A DNA stretch of 64,000 bases, from the NCBI GenBank assembly GCA_014529385.2, contig CM043959.1:6698966-6762965 (forward strand), in the 5' to 3' direction. The position numbers and the translations under genes are program-made. The DNA comes from Adiantum capillus-veneris. Taxonomy: Eukaryota > Streptophyta > Polypodiopsida > Polypodiales > Pteridaceae. Shown here piece by piece: positions 20,399-33,643 of the stretch. How positions within the stretch are numbered: position 1 is the stretch's first letter; the number at the start of each line of letters is the position of its first letter. A model generated the notes under the pieces. It had not been told where the DNA came from, searched no databases, and saw only the letters and a list, made by a program, of their open reading frames with translations.

Positions 20399-21892
20399 AA
20401 CCCCGTCTACACCCGTTCTTGCCCCCATCCTTCAAACACCCTAGTTTACATTTGGCTGGGTGATCGCCTGTCCATGACATGAGAATTGCCCTTAGAATGC
20501 AAGAATGATATGCTATGTCCAAAGAGTTATCAAATATGGCAGTTGGTGGATAGTTGAAATTGATGGAGAATCCATCAACAAAAGCCGACTCAAGTTCACA
20601 TATTAAAGGCTCTAAAAGGTATGGAAAGAATATTGCCATGTTTCTTTTCTAACTTCAATAAGCTGAGTGGCAAAAATAGCACTAGCAAAGGTCCAATAAT
20701 TGAGTTTTTGCCACCGTTAAGGACCACCACTTCAACAACCCCACTATCTTTCGGCTTGGTTGAAGCCGTTTGAAAGCCATCCCAATGGCACATTAGTGCA
20801 AAGTTCCGAGGATCCCCCTAAAAAACATGAAAGTTATGGGCATGATAAACATTGCTAAGATGAAGCCTATTCAAATTGATTGCAATATTGTCTCACCTTG
20901 ACCATTATTCTTGGCACTTTGATATTTGTTGCACAATGTGAGCATAAGAACTGATATTCCTTGGTAATCTCATTCCAATTGTTGTTTAGCTCCGGACTAC
21001 GCAAGGCAGTTGGAAACGTCCGATAATACATGGCACAAAAACTATTGGGGCACTTAACTGGAATCTCCTACTCTTTCTGTGGGTTCCAAAAGTCTTTGCA
21101 CATTCTTATTTTTTCCCCATCCCAGTAATCGTTGATAACATTGGTAGAGGTTGAATTGTCCGCTTGCCAACTGCTTCTTGCTCGCCACATTGTAAGAAAA
21201 TCATGACAAAACTCCTCGCACTGACATAGAAGACGCAATTGCTCGATAAACGAGATGTACTCAAATCGCACCATGTTTTTTCTCTCCTTGCCACAGTCGA
21301 CATCACAACGTCCACAACATGTCTCACAATTTCTCTTGTGCTTATTCCTTGAAGAGGACGGAGAACATGTACATGGTAAAACATTCCCCACGTATATATC
21401 CTCTACATCTGGGGGGAAAAGAGTGGGCTTGTGTTGTTTCTCATCCTTGCCTATACAAATTCGCCACCGTGCAGTTTTTAAAAGTCCCTTCTCTTTATAT
21501 TGAGCAAACACCTACGTAATAGTTTGTGGTAAGGTGTTGTCTACTCCTGGAAAGTCTTTATCCATGACAATTTCTAAGAGTGACCTATTCTGCCTTTTTT
21601 TAATAGACCGTTTTCCCTTTCCCTTTCTCTTTGGGGGGAATATCATTCTCAATATTACATCTTGTGCAAGCAAAGGTGAATGAAAACTATCCAGATTAGA
21701 TTGTAGGCTCAACATCCAGTTCTCAAGCTCACCCCGCAAAAGGGAACCTCTCTCTGAGGATGAACATGCCAATACTTGATCACTATCATTAACACATGGC
21801 TCCATTAGTCCTACATCACATAAACATACACAATTTTTGCACTTTGCTTGGTACATTGATTTAAAAAAATGGAAACAAAATGTATTAAACAA
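20397..21892 (-). pseudogene. CMC/Transposase_21-like (CACTA, Plavaka-type) transposase fragment
   Basis: Split exons on the minus strand. 21892-21512 ends in a basic stretch (PPKRKGKGKRSIKKRQNR). 21511-about 20895 carries VRFEYISFIEQLRLLCQC, a run of Cys residues, and YWDGEKIRMCKDFWNP, like the YDG..W segment of TNP2-type proteins. A GT donor near 20895 is followed by an exon from about 20820. That exon reads GDPRNFALMCHWDGFQTAS, then LICELESAFVDGFSINF, then RAILMSWTGDHPAKCKLG and GGKNGCRRG. The last part matches the conserved L..EL..LW.G and A.L.T..D.PA...L.G.......C motif of Transposase_21. The catalytic end is absent. It starts about 150 bp downstream of copy A's stop, same strand. Assignment rests on motif order, not a database search. 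Confidence 0.6.
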
Positions 21893-22038
21893 CTCTTCAA
21901 ATATACAAATTGAAATTCAATAGAAAATGTTGTGTCCATCAATCACAATTCAAAGATACATACTCACATACAAAATTAATGAGCAAAAAACAATCATATT
22001 TGTCTTACAAAGTCAATGAAGTTGATGTCTCATGCCAT

Positions 22039-25000
22039 CTAAACCTCTAACAGATCGCCTATCTCAGAGAGGCAATGTTCATGGCACCTCTCCTCAATCT
22101 CAATACTCATGCAATACCGGTCTAAGACCTCACACACTTTGGCCATATTTTCAACCCCAGCAAAACAATCTATTATGATTTCCCCTTCTTGAGTGCAGAG
22201 CGAAACTAGGAAACCACAAAAGTTTGTGTGTCTCTCAGGTGCACCACGCAAGGCATTGCCTTCTTCATCTAGTGTCAGGTTTAGCTTCCCTGTTGGTAGC
22301 TCCACAAATGTATCAGACTTGTTGTCGAAAGATTCCTTCATGACTTTTAGTAATGCTTGCTCCCAATTTAATTCACGTGTACAATTTGGATGGGCAAAGA
22401 ATGTAATCACTAAAGTGGAAACCTGCAAGGTAGCATTAAGAGAGTAAATTATTAGAGTTTTAGCCTAAAAAAACTCTACAACCATAATCCTCAAGTGGTT
22501 TTGACTTACCTCTTCTATTTTCCCACGAATGATCCTTTTGCATTGGGTTGTAGTTTCCAAGAACATACTATGTACATACTGAAGTTTGGATTGCCCCATC
22601 ACACGTGACACAATCTCAAATTGATGCTCAATACCACTAGTAGTAACAAAGAAACCATCATGGCTCAAGAACTCTGCTGCAATGGTAACTGACGCCTTTA
22701 GCTTTTATGAATCCCATTCATTTCAAGCTGGCACTTCATCCTCCTCTTCAAATGGGTACAAGCCAGATGGAAGATCTGCCCATACAAGAGAGACAAGTGC
22801 TTCCTCATAGAATCTACCTTGGTCTTGAAGTTTCTCTATAAACCGTCGTATCATTATTGCATCTGAGTCTTCGGGGCCATTAAATGTATCAATTGCAATA
22901 TGCAATATATCAACATATACAGGGAGATGAAATGGCTTCGGTGCATCCTCATCTTCATCTCCCCTTTGTTTTTGTGTAGTGCTGCCCTTCAGCTTTTTTT
23001 GTGGTGGTGTTTTCTTTGTTTTTCTATGCTTTCCTTCCAAGTTATTAACTCTTTTCTTCTCATTGGGACCCTTACCCTGGCGATCTGGACTTTGCACTAC
23101 CTCTTTAAGAGTACCCTTACCACCTCTGGTACCTAGCTTGCCAGGAGACTTTATTGTATCCTTTCCACTCTTGTCAATCTTGTCGTGAGGGCTCCTTGTG
23201 TCCTTTCCACTTCTCCTTTCCCTTGTGTTTGTCACTGTGTCTTTCTTTAGAGTTCCGTGAGGGCTCCTTGTATCCTTGCCACTACCACTACCACTTTCCT
23301 TTGCATTTGTTATTGTATCTTTCTTTGAAGTGCTCGTTGCAACTACTATTGGCTTGCACATAAGACCTGTTTCCAAACCATGCAAACAAAACATAAGTAG
23401 TGACTACTAACCTCATCTAATATATTTTATTGCAATGCATTGAACTCACTTGTATATATTTATTTCTCCTCGGTTGGATATTCACCTTCCAAATACTCTA
23501 AGAACCATGGCACGTCATAGAGATCCTTAGGAAGAGTCCTATTTGCATCGAGCCATGCACGTGGGTACAATGATTTATATCCCAAAGATGAGACAACCTT
23601 CCACTCTTCAAAGCTTGGCGGAATTCCTTGGATTTGACTGTTTCTCAACAATTCCGCGAACCACCTATAGAGAGACTTGGATCATCAGTAAAAGTTGGAA
23701 AAAAATCCATTGATACATACATTATCTAGATCTAAAAAGAAAACAAAGAGATTACCTATAGGCAAATCATCTTGCGGTTTGCTCTAGGAAGGGCATGTTC
23801 TCTCTTTGGATCCCTGGTGTAAGCTTTGGAAGATGCTTAAATGAATAGTGAAGATGAACCTTTTGACACTTATCAAAAAAATCTCTTATTATTGAACTCC
23901 ACGAGATGTATGAAACCTCGTAAGCCTCTCTTGTTAGATCAACTGCTCTCTCCACTACGCACTCCAAGTAAGAGTAGCATGCGATATAAGAGCGCCAGTC
24001 TTTGTCGCCCCCTTCGAAGCCCCATGCTCTTCCAATATCCTTGTTCAGAATGCGATCTAAAACAAAAACTTTTTTGCACTTGAAGAGTCATACAAATCAG
24101 TGGTATGCATACCAAAGGAACATATTAAACAAAAATACTTGAGACTACCTTTCTGGAGGAAGCGGTGTTCGGGTCACTGTAAGCGGTTTGTCCAAAGTTA
24201 CATTGTGATCGCTCTCCCAATCTAGATCGTAAATCTTATTAACACACTCCTCCAAGGCTGGGTTTTCCACTGCCACAAGCTTGAATCCCTTCTTCCCTTT
24301 GAAATGTTGTTCCACCTCGCGGATGATTTGCTTGTACCATGCTTTATACGCTGGGTCATCTTAGGGGACAATCACCTGTTCTAACCTCTTTGAGAGCTCC
24401 AAATTTGAATTCACTCTACATCAAAGTTGAGCATGTAAGGTTGAGCATAACATGAACTAAAAGAAACAAACAAAGAAGGTTATGAATGGCCATACAGAGT
24501 AGATAAGCTGCATGAGGAGGCCAAGTGGTATAGTCCACCAAATCCAGGAATGCCCCCTCTTGTCTTCAAAAAATTCTGCCTCTATCTCCTGTAGTGCCTC
24601 TTCATCAACATATTTCTTCAGCTTTTTTCATTTTCAAGAGCAAGCCTTCTTATCAAGTGGATCTCGCTTGCAAGTGTCCTCTTGATATGTGTTTGTGTCA
24701 AACTAGCAAAAAAAATCCATACATACTAGAAAATTACGATATGGTTTGCCTCTATGACTCAAAATACATGCGAAGGTACATTTCTCACCTATAAAGACAA
24801 TCCAATGCAAACATCATAGAGCATTTCTCATCTTCCGAGAAGGCAGTGATTGTGCACTTAACACGTACATACTTGGAGGCATCATCATGGCAAGCTTCAC
24901 AAGATCCATTCACCACATTTATAAATTATAGTAAATAGGACACATACATATTGAGGTAGAAAATAATTTCTCACCTGAATTGACTTCCCTAGTCCAAGCC

Positions 25001-25489
25001 TTCAAGCGATGGTTTCCATCCCATACCACCAGCTTTCAACCAACAAGATGTGCCCATGATTGAGATGCAAACAACTCTCGATCAAACTGCCAATTCACCT
25101 CCCCCCAAAAGGACTCATCCCATTGTTTTTCTTCCTGCTCACTTACTTGAATTATTTCTCCATTGGCCATTTTTTTCGAGACAATAAAATCTGTGAGAGT
25201 TGGCATGTAACCATGATGCCTAAACTTATGTGCCACATCATCAATATTGTTTCTCCTTGTTAGACGGACAGCTTCGTGACCATGACGTTGGCACAAGGGA
25301 ACCCAAGGAAGTGGTCCCTCACGTTGAATTACCTTGTGCTTGGCCATCCAATTCTCCAAGAACTTTGTGTCGAGCTCAACATATCTTCCCATCGCTTGAC
25401 AACTAGCTGGGAAGATTGCAACCCCTCTTGGGTCGCAGCTCTCACAACCTTGACTAGATCAGTTTCAACACCTTGCAAGCTCTCTTCCA
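22039..25489 (-). pseudogene. Copy A: ParB-like domain plus DNA methyltransferase-like protein, split gene, decayed
   Basis: Minus-strand exons, edges by eye. 25489-24975: ParB-like part with PTLTDFIVSKKMANGE and VVWDGNHRLKAWT, the ParB G-N-H-R-x2-A box. 24906-24789: VRVKCTITAF and after. Then 24725-24510, about 24420-24150, 24062-23762, and 23660-23460 (YPRAWLDANR, VPWFLEYLEGEYP). 23394-22723 is a long charged linker ending VSLVWADLPSGLYPF, where the DPPY/F methyltransferase box is expected. 22668-22465 has FLSHDGFFVTTSGIEHQF. 22428-22039 has IIIDCFAGVENMAKVCEVLD, SIEIEERCHEHC and a stop. The motif IV-before-motif I order is that of beta-class adenine-N6/cytosine-N4 methyltransferases. A frameshift near 25390, a TGA at 25036-25038, a TAA near 24361 and others show it is a pseudogene. 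Intron edges follow GT-AG (donors near 24973 and 24787). Confidence 0.75.
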
Positions 25490-25589
25490 TGACCCTTTAG
25501 GAACTTTGAATGTATTCAATCAAGATATTCAACAACAAGAATTAAACATAAAGTACTTACACCTCTCCCAAATTAATTTTTAGCGTCTC

Positions 25590-25682
25590 TTTTTGTACCC
25601 GGATATGGTATTAGATTCACAAGTTTGTGTCGTTTTGGTCTCATAGGTCATTTTGGCGACTTGACGACGCTAATATATCATT

Positions 25683-25745
<63 letters not shown>

Positions 25746-25912
25746 CCATTATATGAGTGATCACACAGATCCCACAAAATACTAGCTAGTAGCACTCCCA
25801 AATTCATTTTTTAGCATCTCTTTTTGTATCAAGACATCGTATTAGATTCACAAGTTTGTGTCGATTTGGTCTCATAGGTCATTTTGGCCACTTGAAGATT
25901 CTATATATCATT

Positions 25913-25969
<57 letters not shown>

Positions 25970-26170
25970 TCTCTCTCTCTTTCTATCTCCCATTGTATGA
26001 GTGATCACACATGTCCCACATAATACTAGCTAGTATCATGACTCCCAAATTCATTTTTTAGCTTCTCTTTTTGTACCCAGACATCGTATATCACAAGTTT
26101 GTGTTTGTTTGGTCTCATGGGTCATTTTGGCAACTTGAAGACGCTAATATATCATTTCATCTCTCTAGAG
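25590..26170 (-). repeat. Three tandem copies of repeat unit U with (CT)n tracts
   Basis: Units at about 25590-25690, 25800-25915 and 26040-26165, in minus orientation relative to 19652. Each reads TTTGGTCTCATAGGTCATTT on the plus strand; the first two are followed by (CT)n, and only a very short CT run follows the third. The first two are separated by a shared GATCACACA...ACTAGCTAGTA spacer. The period is about 230 bp. Together with the opposite-orientation copies at 27.06-27.75 kb they make an inverted pair. Confidence 0.85.
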
Positions 26171-26255
26171 TTCAACTCCTCGTCGGGTAGATCTTTAAGG
26201 TCTCTTGGGATAGTTTCCTACGACGTTAACTTCTTCTTATTCTTCTTCTTCTTCT

Positions 26256-26334
26256 CTTCTCTCTCTCTCTCTCTCTCTCTCTCCTCTCTCTCTCCTCTCT
26301 CTCTCCTCTCTCTCTCCTCTCTCTCTCTCTCTCT
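26256..26334 (+). repeat. (CT)n microsatellite
   Basis: CT repeats with regular CCT interruptions every 10-14 bases. Confidence 0.95.
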
Positions 26335-26639
26335 CGATTTTTTTTCTTACCAGGTTTTATGATCGACAAACTTGCCTCTATGCACAAGCCTCCGTAGCAC
26401 TGTGCCGCTTGGAGAGAGCACCGGAGTTCGATGTGAGAAGACCCTTTCGTGAGACGCCCTTTGGACTTGCAGGCAAAATATCGCTACTATAAAAAAGCCA
26501 TGTTGCAGCTCGCCCGACCATTAGCCTATAATATTTAAGTTTTAAAAAAATCTTCAATAACACAAGCAGTAGTGCCGGGCGGTACTGCTAAAGAAAGCAA
26601 TTGCTTGCAGCGTCATTGTGGCGGGTCCCCCTACTCCCC

Positions 26640-26830
26640 TCGTGAGTATTCATGTAAGGATCACACGGATCGTGCGTTCAATATTTCCAGTGGGCTCTCC
26701 CAAAAGCATCTTGCCATCAGCTGGCCCTGGTGAACTGCAGCTCCAAACTCTTGCTCATGAGCGCAACTGCTACATCATCCAGCTCTTGCAGCGCAGTGGC
26801 CATCGATTGCGGGTAGTGTATTACACAAGC
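26640..26830 (+). pseudogene. Unrecognised coding-like fragment inside the U-repeat inverted pair
   Basis: An open frame reads FPVGSPKSILPSAGPGELQL and LAHERNCYIIQLLQRSGHRL with balanced composition and higher GC than its surroundings. This looks like a captured exon. I do not recognise the family. It lies between the minus-oriented U units (25.6-26.2 kb) and the plus-oriented ones (27.1-27.75 kb). Confidence 0.35.
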
Positions 26831-26883
26831 ATGTTCATTTTTTATCAAAAGGCTTGACGTTAGCTAGCTACAGAAAGGAATAA

Positions 26884-27076
<193 letters not shown>

Positions 27077-27079
27077 ATG

Positions 27080-27748
<669 letters not shown>

Positions 27749-27837
<89 letters not shown>

Positions 27838-27842
27838 AGAGA
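27749..27842 (+). repeat. (GA)n microsatellite upstream of the SAM-domain gene
   Basis: Last GA tract of the cluster, ending 70 bases before the first methionine codon of the next gene. Confidence 0.95.
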
Positions 27843-27896
27843 GATGCCATACTTATTTCAATTGTGCTTAATTGGTAATTTTCTCTTACAAATCTC

Positions 27897-30796
27897 ATGC
27901 TCTTTCATCAAAACATGGAGAAGGAGTGCTTAGAAGGCATCACTCGCTGGAATGCAAGGGAAGTTACTCAATTTGTTAATGGCTACTTAGGTTCCGATCG
28001 ATACACACGCACCATACTCAGCAGTAACATCAATGGAAGCAGTCTTCTATATATGTCTGTGCCTTCATGGGAAGCTTTGGGAGTGGACATAACTGGACAC
28101 CGAGTTGCATTGTATAGTTGGGCACAAGAGAAATTGTCGACCTCGAAGATTTCCTTATCGCAAGAGAAGCATGGCCATGATAATGACAAGGTGTCCTCTT
28201 CAATATTAAATTTGTAGGATGAACAGGCTCTTATCCAAATCAAGCCACCAACCAAGCAACAAGTGCCTCTCTCTCAGCCTCCCCCACAATTTTGATCCCA
28301 AAGAATGCTCAAGAGAAATCCTTTCTTAGAAATAATTATAGTTGGGAACACAGCAGATATAACAAAAATTTAGAGAATATTCGAAAATGGGCTGAGAATG
28401 GTCTGGGTATCTTCACTATAGAAAAGTTCATAAATGATGACCTAAGTAAAGACAAGGAGATGAGAGAACAAATTGAAGACTTTATACGGCGCAAAAGGAA
28501 TACATTGATATCTTTTGGAGGCACTGGGGACAAAGATAGTGAGTACATGTCAGAGACGCTAAATCAGCACAGATGCTATTTGCGATTGAAATCTATGCCA
28601 TTCTCTACTGAAAAGAGCAAGGGGTATCGTTCTCTAACCTATGCAAAGTGGAAGGTGGAAATAGAATTTATCAACCAAGATGCACATGGATGTTATATAC
28701 CTGGAAGCGTTATGCAGGTGTCATGTTTGCATGTTGTAAGTATCTCTTTTGAATGTGATATCCAATGTGCAATTGTTTCAAAAAATGAGAGCTTTAAACT
28801 GACAAAAAATGCCTTGTGTTTAGGGATAAGTCATAGAAGTTCCTATTGTGTATTTAAAAATGCTTGAAAGTAAATCCTCCTTGGAATTACTTGTAAGTCT
28901 CACATTTTCTTTGGATTTGAATTTCAATTAAGTTCTCTTTTTTGGGACTATTAATAAGGTAGTTTCAGCCTTCCAAGGAGGAAAGCCCTTCCTTCTCTTC
29001 ACAACAACGCTCAAGTGTGCACTCAACCACCGGCGAAGGTGCGAAGGAGTGCTATGAAGCACCAATAGAGGTACTCGGTTCTACTCAGTTTTATTTTAAT
29101 TTTGCTTACATAGACCTAAGTTCCTAAAAACCACATTTTTACATTTCAAGGCTAGTAACACTCCAAACGGGTCACCCAAATACATGCAATCAAGCAGCAT
29201 ATCTCCTGAGTATAAGTTGGGACATCCACAAAAATCTAAGGAGGTCAATGTGTAGCCTTTATTTTGTTTGTACTTTGATTTTAATTTAGCACTCTTGTGC
29301 CCTCTACAAAAAAAAAATTCCACTCCCCTAGGTTACAGTGCTACCTATCACTGGATCATTCACAAAAATCCAATTACCATCCTCTTGTGGCAAGAATGAT
29401 TCTTGGCACGAAAACGTTATTGATCAGGTTTTCTTAGTAGAGTTGTAAGGTTTTGTACATTGAGATTTTGTAGCAAATTTTAAAGTATTCAAGAAATTGT
29501 TTGGAATATTCATCTACTTTGCATATTTGTGTTTATAGAATTTTGGAAATGACTCTCCTCTAACTGCAAATTTACCTATTGACTTGGATCATTCAAACAA
29601 AGAAGTAAGAGAGGTAGATTGTGATCTTTTCCACAAAACCAATCACATGCGATTCCTCAAATTTGGCTATGTTTAATGATGTTGGTGTGTAGTCAACATG
29701 GAAGATGTTTGATATGGAGATATCTGGAGGGGTAAACTTCTTTGGTTTTTCCTCTTATTGAGCTAAATCTTGTGACTTGCATGTTAATATCAATTTTATT
29801 TTAGAATGATGATGCTACACCACCCATTAACATATCAAAAAAGAAGCCAAATGTCATGTGCTTAAATGAGCTCGTGGTAAGTGTCTTAAACTCAAAGTGT
29901 GAAGAAATTTTTTTATCTACTAATGGTGTTTGAATGATACCTATATGTTCGCTTATAGTATGGAAACAAAGATAAAGGAAATATACCCTCAAAGAAAAAG
30001 GTTAGAGACTGGTGATTTGATGTCATTAAAGGTCGTCTCCCTTGAAAGGGATCAAGAAAATCTTGTTTTTGTAGGCTTTGAAGGATCTCACAAACAAGAA
30101 ATCATCTAGCAATGACGCCGTCATTTCAAGGGTCTACTCATTGTCAACTCTTTGGTAGAGACTTTAAATGTCTATTTTGTAATGATTTTGAGATTGAATG
30201 GTCTTTGCAGCGTGAAGCAAGAGAAAATGGAAAAGCTAAAAGAGTTACCAAATTTCTTGCTAGATACAAAGAGAACACCTCTACCCTAGTACAAGCCCTT
30301 TTCTTGGTATACTGACCTAATCAAGCATTTTGAGGGTTGTGAATTTTTTTTATTTATTGCAGGTTTGCAACTCTAAAAAGAGGAATTTGAATCCTTCTCA
30401 TAACAAAGTCACATTATTGCCTCATGTATTGCTACTAACATCTTTGGTCTTGTAAATGAGCACGTTCCATTGCAAATTTGATAGAGTTTTTATGAAGGTC
30501 CTTACATGAGTGTGACATACCTTTTGCAGAATAAGTCACTTAAGAAGACAACAAAAGAAGCGATAGCTTTGAAACTGATGGGAGAGCACAACATAGACCT
30601 CATGTATAGGTGACTAGCTGACTTTTTAAAAGAGCTGCAACGGACTATGCTGAAGGAATCATTTGATTTCAAGAAAGAATGCCAAGATTCAGAGGCATTG
30701 GATGTTTTAGTGTCTTGGGCCATTGGGCAAAACAAGATTAAGCTCAAAGACACTAATGCTATAGTTATGGGTCAGGATGCAATTGAACTTGTTTAA
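27897..30796 (+). pseudogene. Split SAM-domain (sterile alpha motif) gene, probably decayed
   Basis: The first exon encodes ITRWNAREVTQFVNGYLGSD, then NINGSSLLYMSVPSWEALGV and ITGHRVALYSW. This is the W....V..W/F.......Y...I.G..LL.L....L..LGV...GHR pattern of a SAM domain (residues about 12-75), a protein-protein or RNA-binding fold. A second exon (about 28290-28735) reads ENIRKWAENGLGIFTIEKF and ends at a GTAAGT donor. Small later exons can be read with AG/GT edges: 28966-29070, 29332-29427 (VTVLPITGSFTKIQLPSSCG), 29535-29604, 29803-29876, 29957-30000, 30072-30128, 30211-30305, 30363-30420, and 30530-30796 ending IELV and a stop. A frame change near 28290 and a TGA near 30612 argue that it is damaged, unless these are unseen introns. 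I do not know its function. It lies divergently from copy A. Confidence 0.5.
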
Positions 30797-32740
30797 ATTA
30801 AGTTCACTATGGAACCTTGGTTATAAACGTTGTCTCTATTTTGACAAAATTTTTGGCCAGTTTGGCATGTAATTCACTAGCGCATATCCAAATTATCTAG
30901 CTATAAAAGATTTTGTGGGACAAGTTATAATTGATATGATTTCAAATCATTATTGCTCTTGTTGCGGCCTTGAATGTTTGATGTATTTTAATTGATTGGC
31001 CACTATTAACATTTTTCATACTATACAACTATCCATAAAAGATGTTTGATTTGAAGTTATCTCCATAATTTGGATACTATTATGCGTACAAGATAGAGAT
31101 TCCTTTCAATATATGATAAATTTATAGCTATGAAACTACATTAGAGGTGTTGAATGTTTCTAACATGTAAACTTTTTAAGTGTGAATAATATCACTACAA
31201 AAAGATTATATGTGAGAATAAGATCCTTTTGTCATTGTGAAGTGAAAAAGATTTACCCTATTCAAGTTTTTGCAATGACGGTGACAGTTAATGTCTCTCT
31301 TTTGCGTAGATAATCACGGCAATGTTCCAATTAGAAATGTTTTCCACTAGTTTTCTACCTATCCAATGTATTAATTAGCTTGTAAAAAATTGCAACTTAA
31401 GAATGAAATTTTTTTTAAGTCAAAAGTGGAAATAATTTACACTCAAGATTGATAATTCTCTTGGTTAAGAGTGGAAATATTTATCATTATAAGATGTATG
31501 AGTGAAAAATATTTTCATTTGAACTATAAAATGTAGAATGAAATTTTTTTGAGGTGCTAATTTTACCTACTTTGCAATACAATCTTTAAGAGCCTCGATT
31601 GGAAAAAATTCACACCATGAACGTGCAAGGTCTTGAGTGCAAATTATTTTCATATTGTGTTTTGGTTTATACATTCCATAGGACCCACAAATATTATGCG
31701 TTAGTAATTTTTTCTCATATGAATAGTAGAAAGATAACAATAAATATGAGCTCGATTATTTTTCATGTCAGTACTTTATTTTGCAAGAGATTTATTCCCA
31801 CTTTGAGGATAAGAAAAATTGATCCATGGTTTAAAAAAATAACCATTGGGGAGAAAAAAGGAAATGAGAAAAATAATTCACACTTCCTAGGTTTTTAACA
31901 CATTAAGGTGGAAAAAAGGGTGAAAAAAGGATCTTTTTCTCAAAGTGAGAAAATGTCTAAAACTTGTAGTGATAGTTTACATTTGCCTTATGTGGCTGAC
32001 GCAGCATATTGTGTTGTCTTCGCCACAACTGCTAGTCTCGGGCGACGCTTTGGACAACAACTGCTAGACTCGCGGGTAAAACTGCTAAAATACGGTGGTT
32101 CTTGTTGCATGCTGCAGGAATCTGCAGAGAGCGCAGTTGTAGGGTTTGTATTCACCACCTCGTTTTGATCATTAAGCTCTGCCCGACACCTACCTCGACC
32201 TCGCCCTGCAATCAGGCCTTCATACACATCTCGACTTTTCCCAAACGGGCTCAGACATAACCGGATACATATACCTTAAAATAGAGCTAAATAACACGAT
32301 ATCTTCTATTTTTTATGTTATTACCTTTTCCTACGCCATAGTTTACAAAACTGCCACCGTCTGTGAGGCAATGCTGCCAGCTATGCATAGCTTTAATCAA
32401 GAGACTCTCCATGTGTTTGCATAGCTCTAGCAAAAACAACTTGAGGACTCTATGATCTTGATATCTCATGACGCTGTCTCTGGCATTATATGACACAACT
32501 GGCATATATTGGTCCTCTCCTAAATTTGTCAAGCTCTAGCTGATGCAATGATGTGTGCATCTAACCAATAGCATATCATATCCCATAGGATAATTGAGTG
32601 TCCATATAGACTAGTCTGATCACATATCCATCCTCTATTAGTTGGAGAAGATTCTCTCTATAGAAATCCATTATTGTTTCCATCTCATGAATTGGTTGTA
32701 TCCATATGTTTATAGTATCAAATCTCGACATACAAGTCTC
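30797..32740. other. AT-rich stretch without recognisable genes
   Basis: Several ORFs of 60-100 residues occur on both strands, but none has family features or a coding neighbour. Position 31900-32230 is less AT-rich (e.g. LPYVADAAYCVVFATTA on plus). I cannot support it as a gene. Confidence 0.45.
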
Positions 32741-32749
32741 CCATGAAAG

Positions 32750-32865
32750 AAAGTGCTCCACCCTCCATGCGCTCCTCTGCCAATGCACTCCACCCTCCAT
32801 GCGCTCCTTGTTTCTGCTAGTGGCCCAGCTCGCCGAGCACTCTACCCTCCATGCGCTCCTCTGCA
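32750..32865 (+). repeat. Three imperfect tandem copies of a 35-50 bp unit
   Basis: CCACCCTCCATGCGCTCCT or a near copy (one has CTACCCTCC) occurs three times within 110 bases, at about 32758, 32789 and 32845. No coding meaning is evident. Confidence 0.8.
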
Positions 32866-33033
32866 TGCTGTTTGTGGCTCACCATTCCTCCCTCCTCTTC
32901 ATGTTGTTGGTGGCCCACCAAGAGAGGGGAGGTTGCTAACGCACGCAAGAATAATCTCATTAGGCACTGAGGCCTCATCCCAAATCACCCAAGATATCAT
33001 ATAGGCTTGCTATGAGATCTGCCATGGTGATCC

Positions 33034-33038
<5 letters not shown>

Positions 33039-33071
<33 letters not shown>

Positions 33072-33092
33072 TGAGAGAGAGAGAGAGAGAAA
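33039..33092 (+). repeat. (GT)n-(GA)n compound microsatellite
   Basis: About 15 GT units pass into GA units. Confidence 0.95.
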
Positions 33093-33159
33093 GCTAGCTC
33101 GAAGCTGATCCGTGCAAGCGACAGTGTCAACGCATAAGCCATGCAAAGCAAAATAAAAG

Positions 33160-33240
33160 GGGAGGGGCAGTAGCCCCCCTATCATCCGCACGCGCGCGGA
33201 TGATGGGAGGGCTCCAGCTCGTCCCCTTTTTTTTCAAACT
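33160..33240. repeat. Short foldback repeat H, copy 1
   Basis: The core CATCCGCACGCGCGCGGATG is an almost perfect palindrome, flanked by inverted GGGG/CCCC and purine/pyrimidine arms (AAAAGGGGAGG ... CGTCCCCTTTT). Copies 2 and 3 lie at 33644-33722 and 33772-33815. Confidence 0.75.
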
Positions 33241-33354
33241 TTTTTGGCTATAAGTTCTCTTCGTCGCTCTCGTGCATCAATTAGGTGGCCATATTCCCAT
33301 GCTATGCAGCCCTTGTCCAACCATGTTTCATGGCTAATATTTGAAAGGGATAAG

Positions 33355-33430
33355 AAACTCCCCGTGTTCACTGCCTGGGTCGACATGTATGCCAAATGTG
33401 GCATGCTTGAGGGCGGTCCTTTCAGGAAAT
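33355..33430 (+). pseudogene. PPR gene fragment
   Basis: The plus strand reads LPVFTAWVDMYAKCGMLEGG, a PPR repeat junction (VDMYAKCG) with A/L replaced by W. Only about 30 residues are recognisable. Foldback copies H1 and H2/H3 flank it, which suggests capture between repeat arms. Confidence 0.7.
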
Positions 33431-33643
33431 TTCCCTTTGCTTGTTTGCAAAGACGTCCAGCATGCTATGAATAAAGCTATATTGATTACTATAGTTACAA
33501 CTATATATACTTTATACTTCAACTATATTTATATATATTATATATTTATTTATTTATTTATACTATATATAGTATATATTCATATTTTTGGAACTTATGG
33601 AGCAGATAAGCCAAAACTTGAAGCTCCAAAACGGACATTGCTT

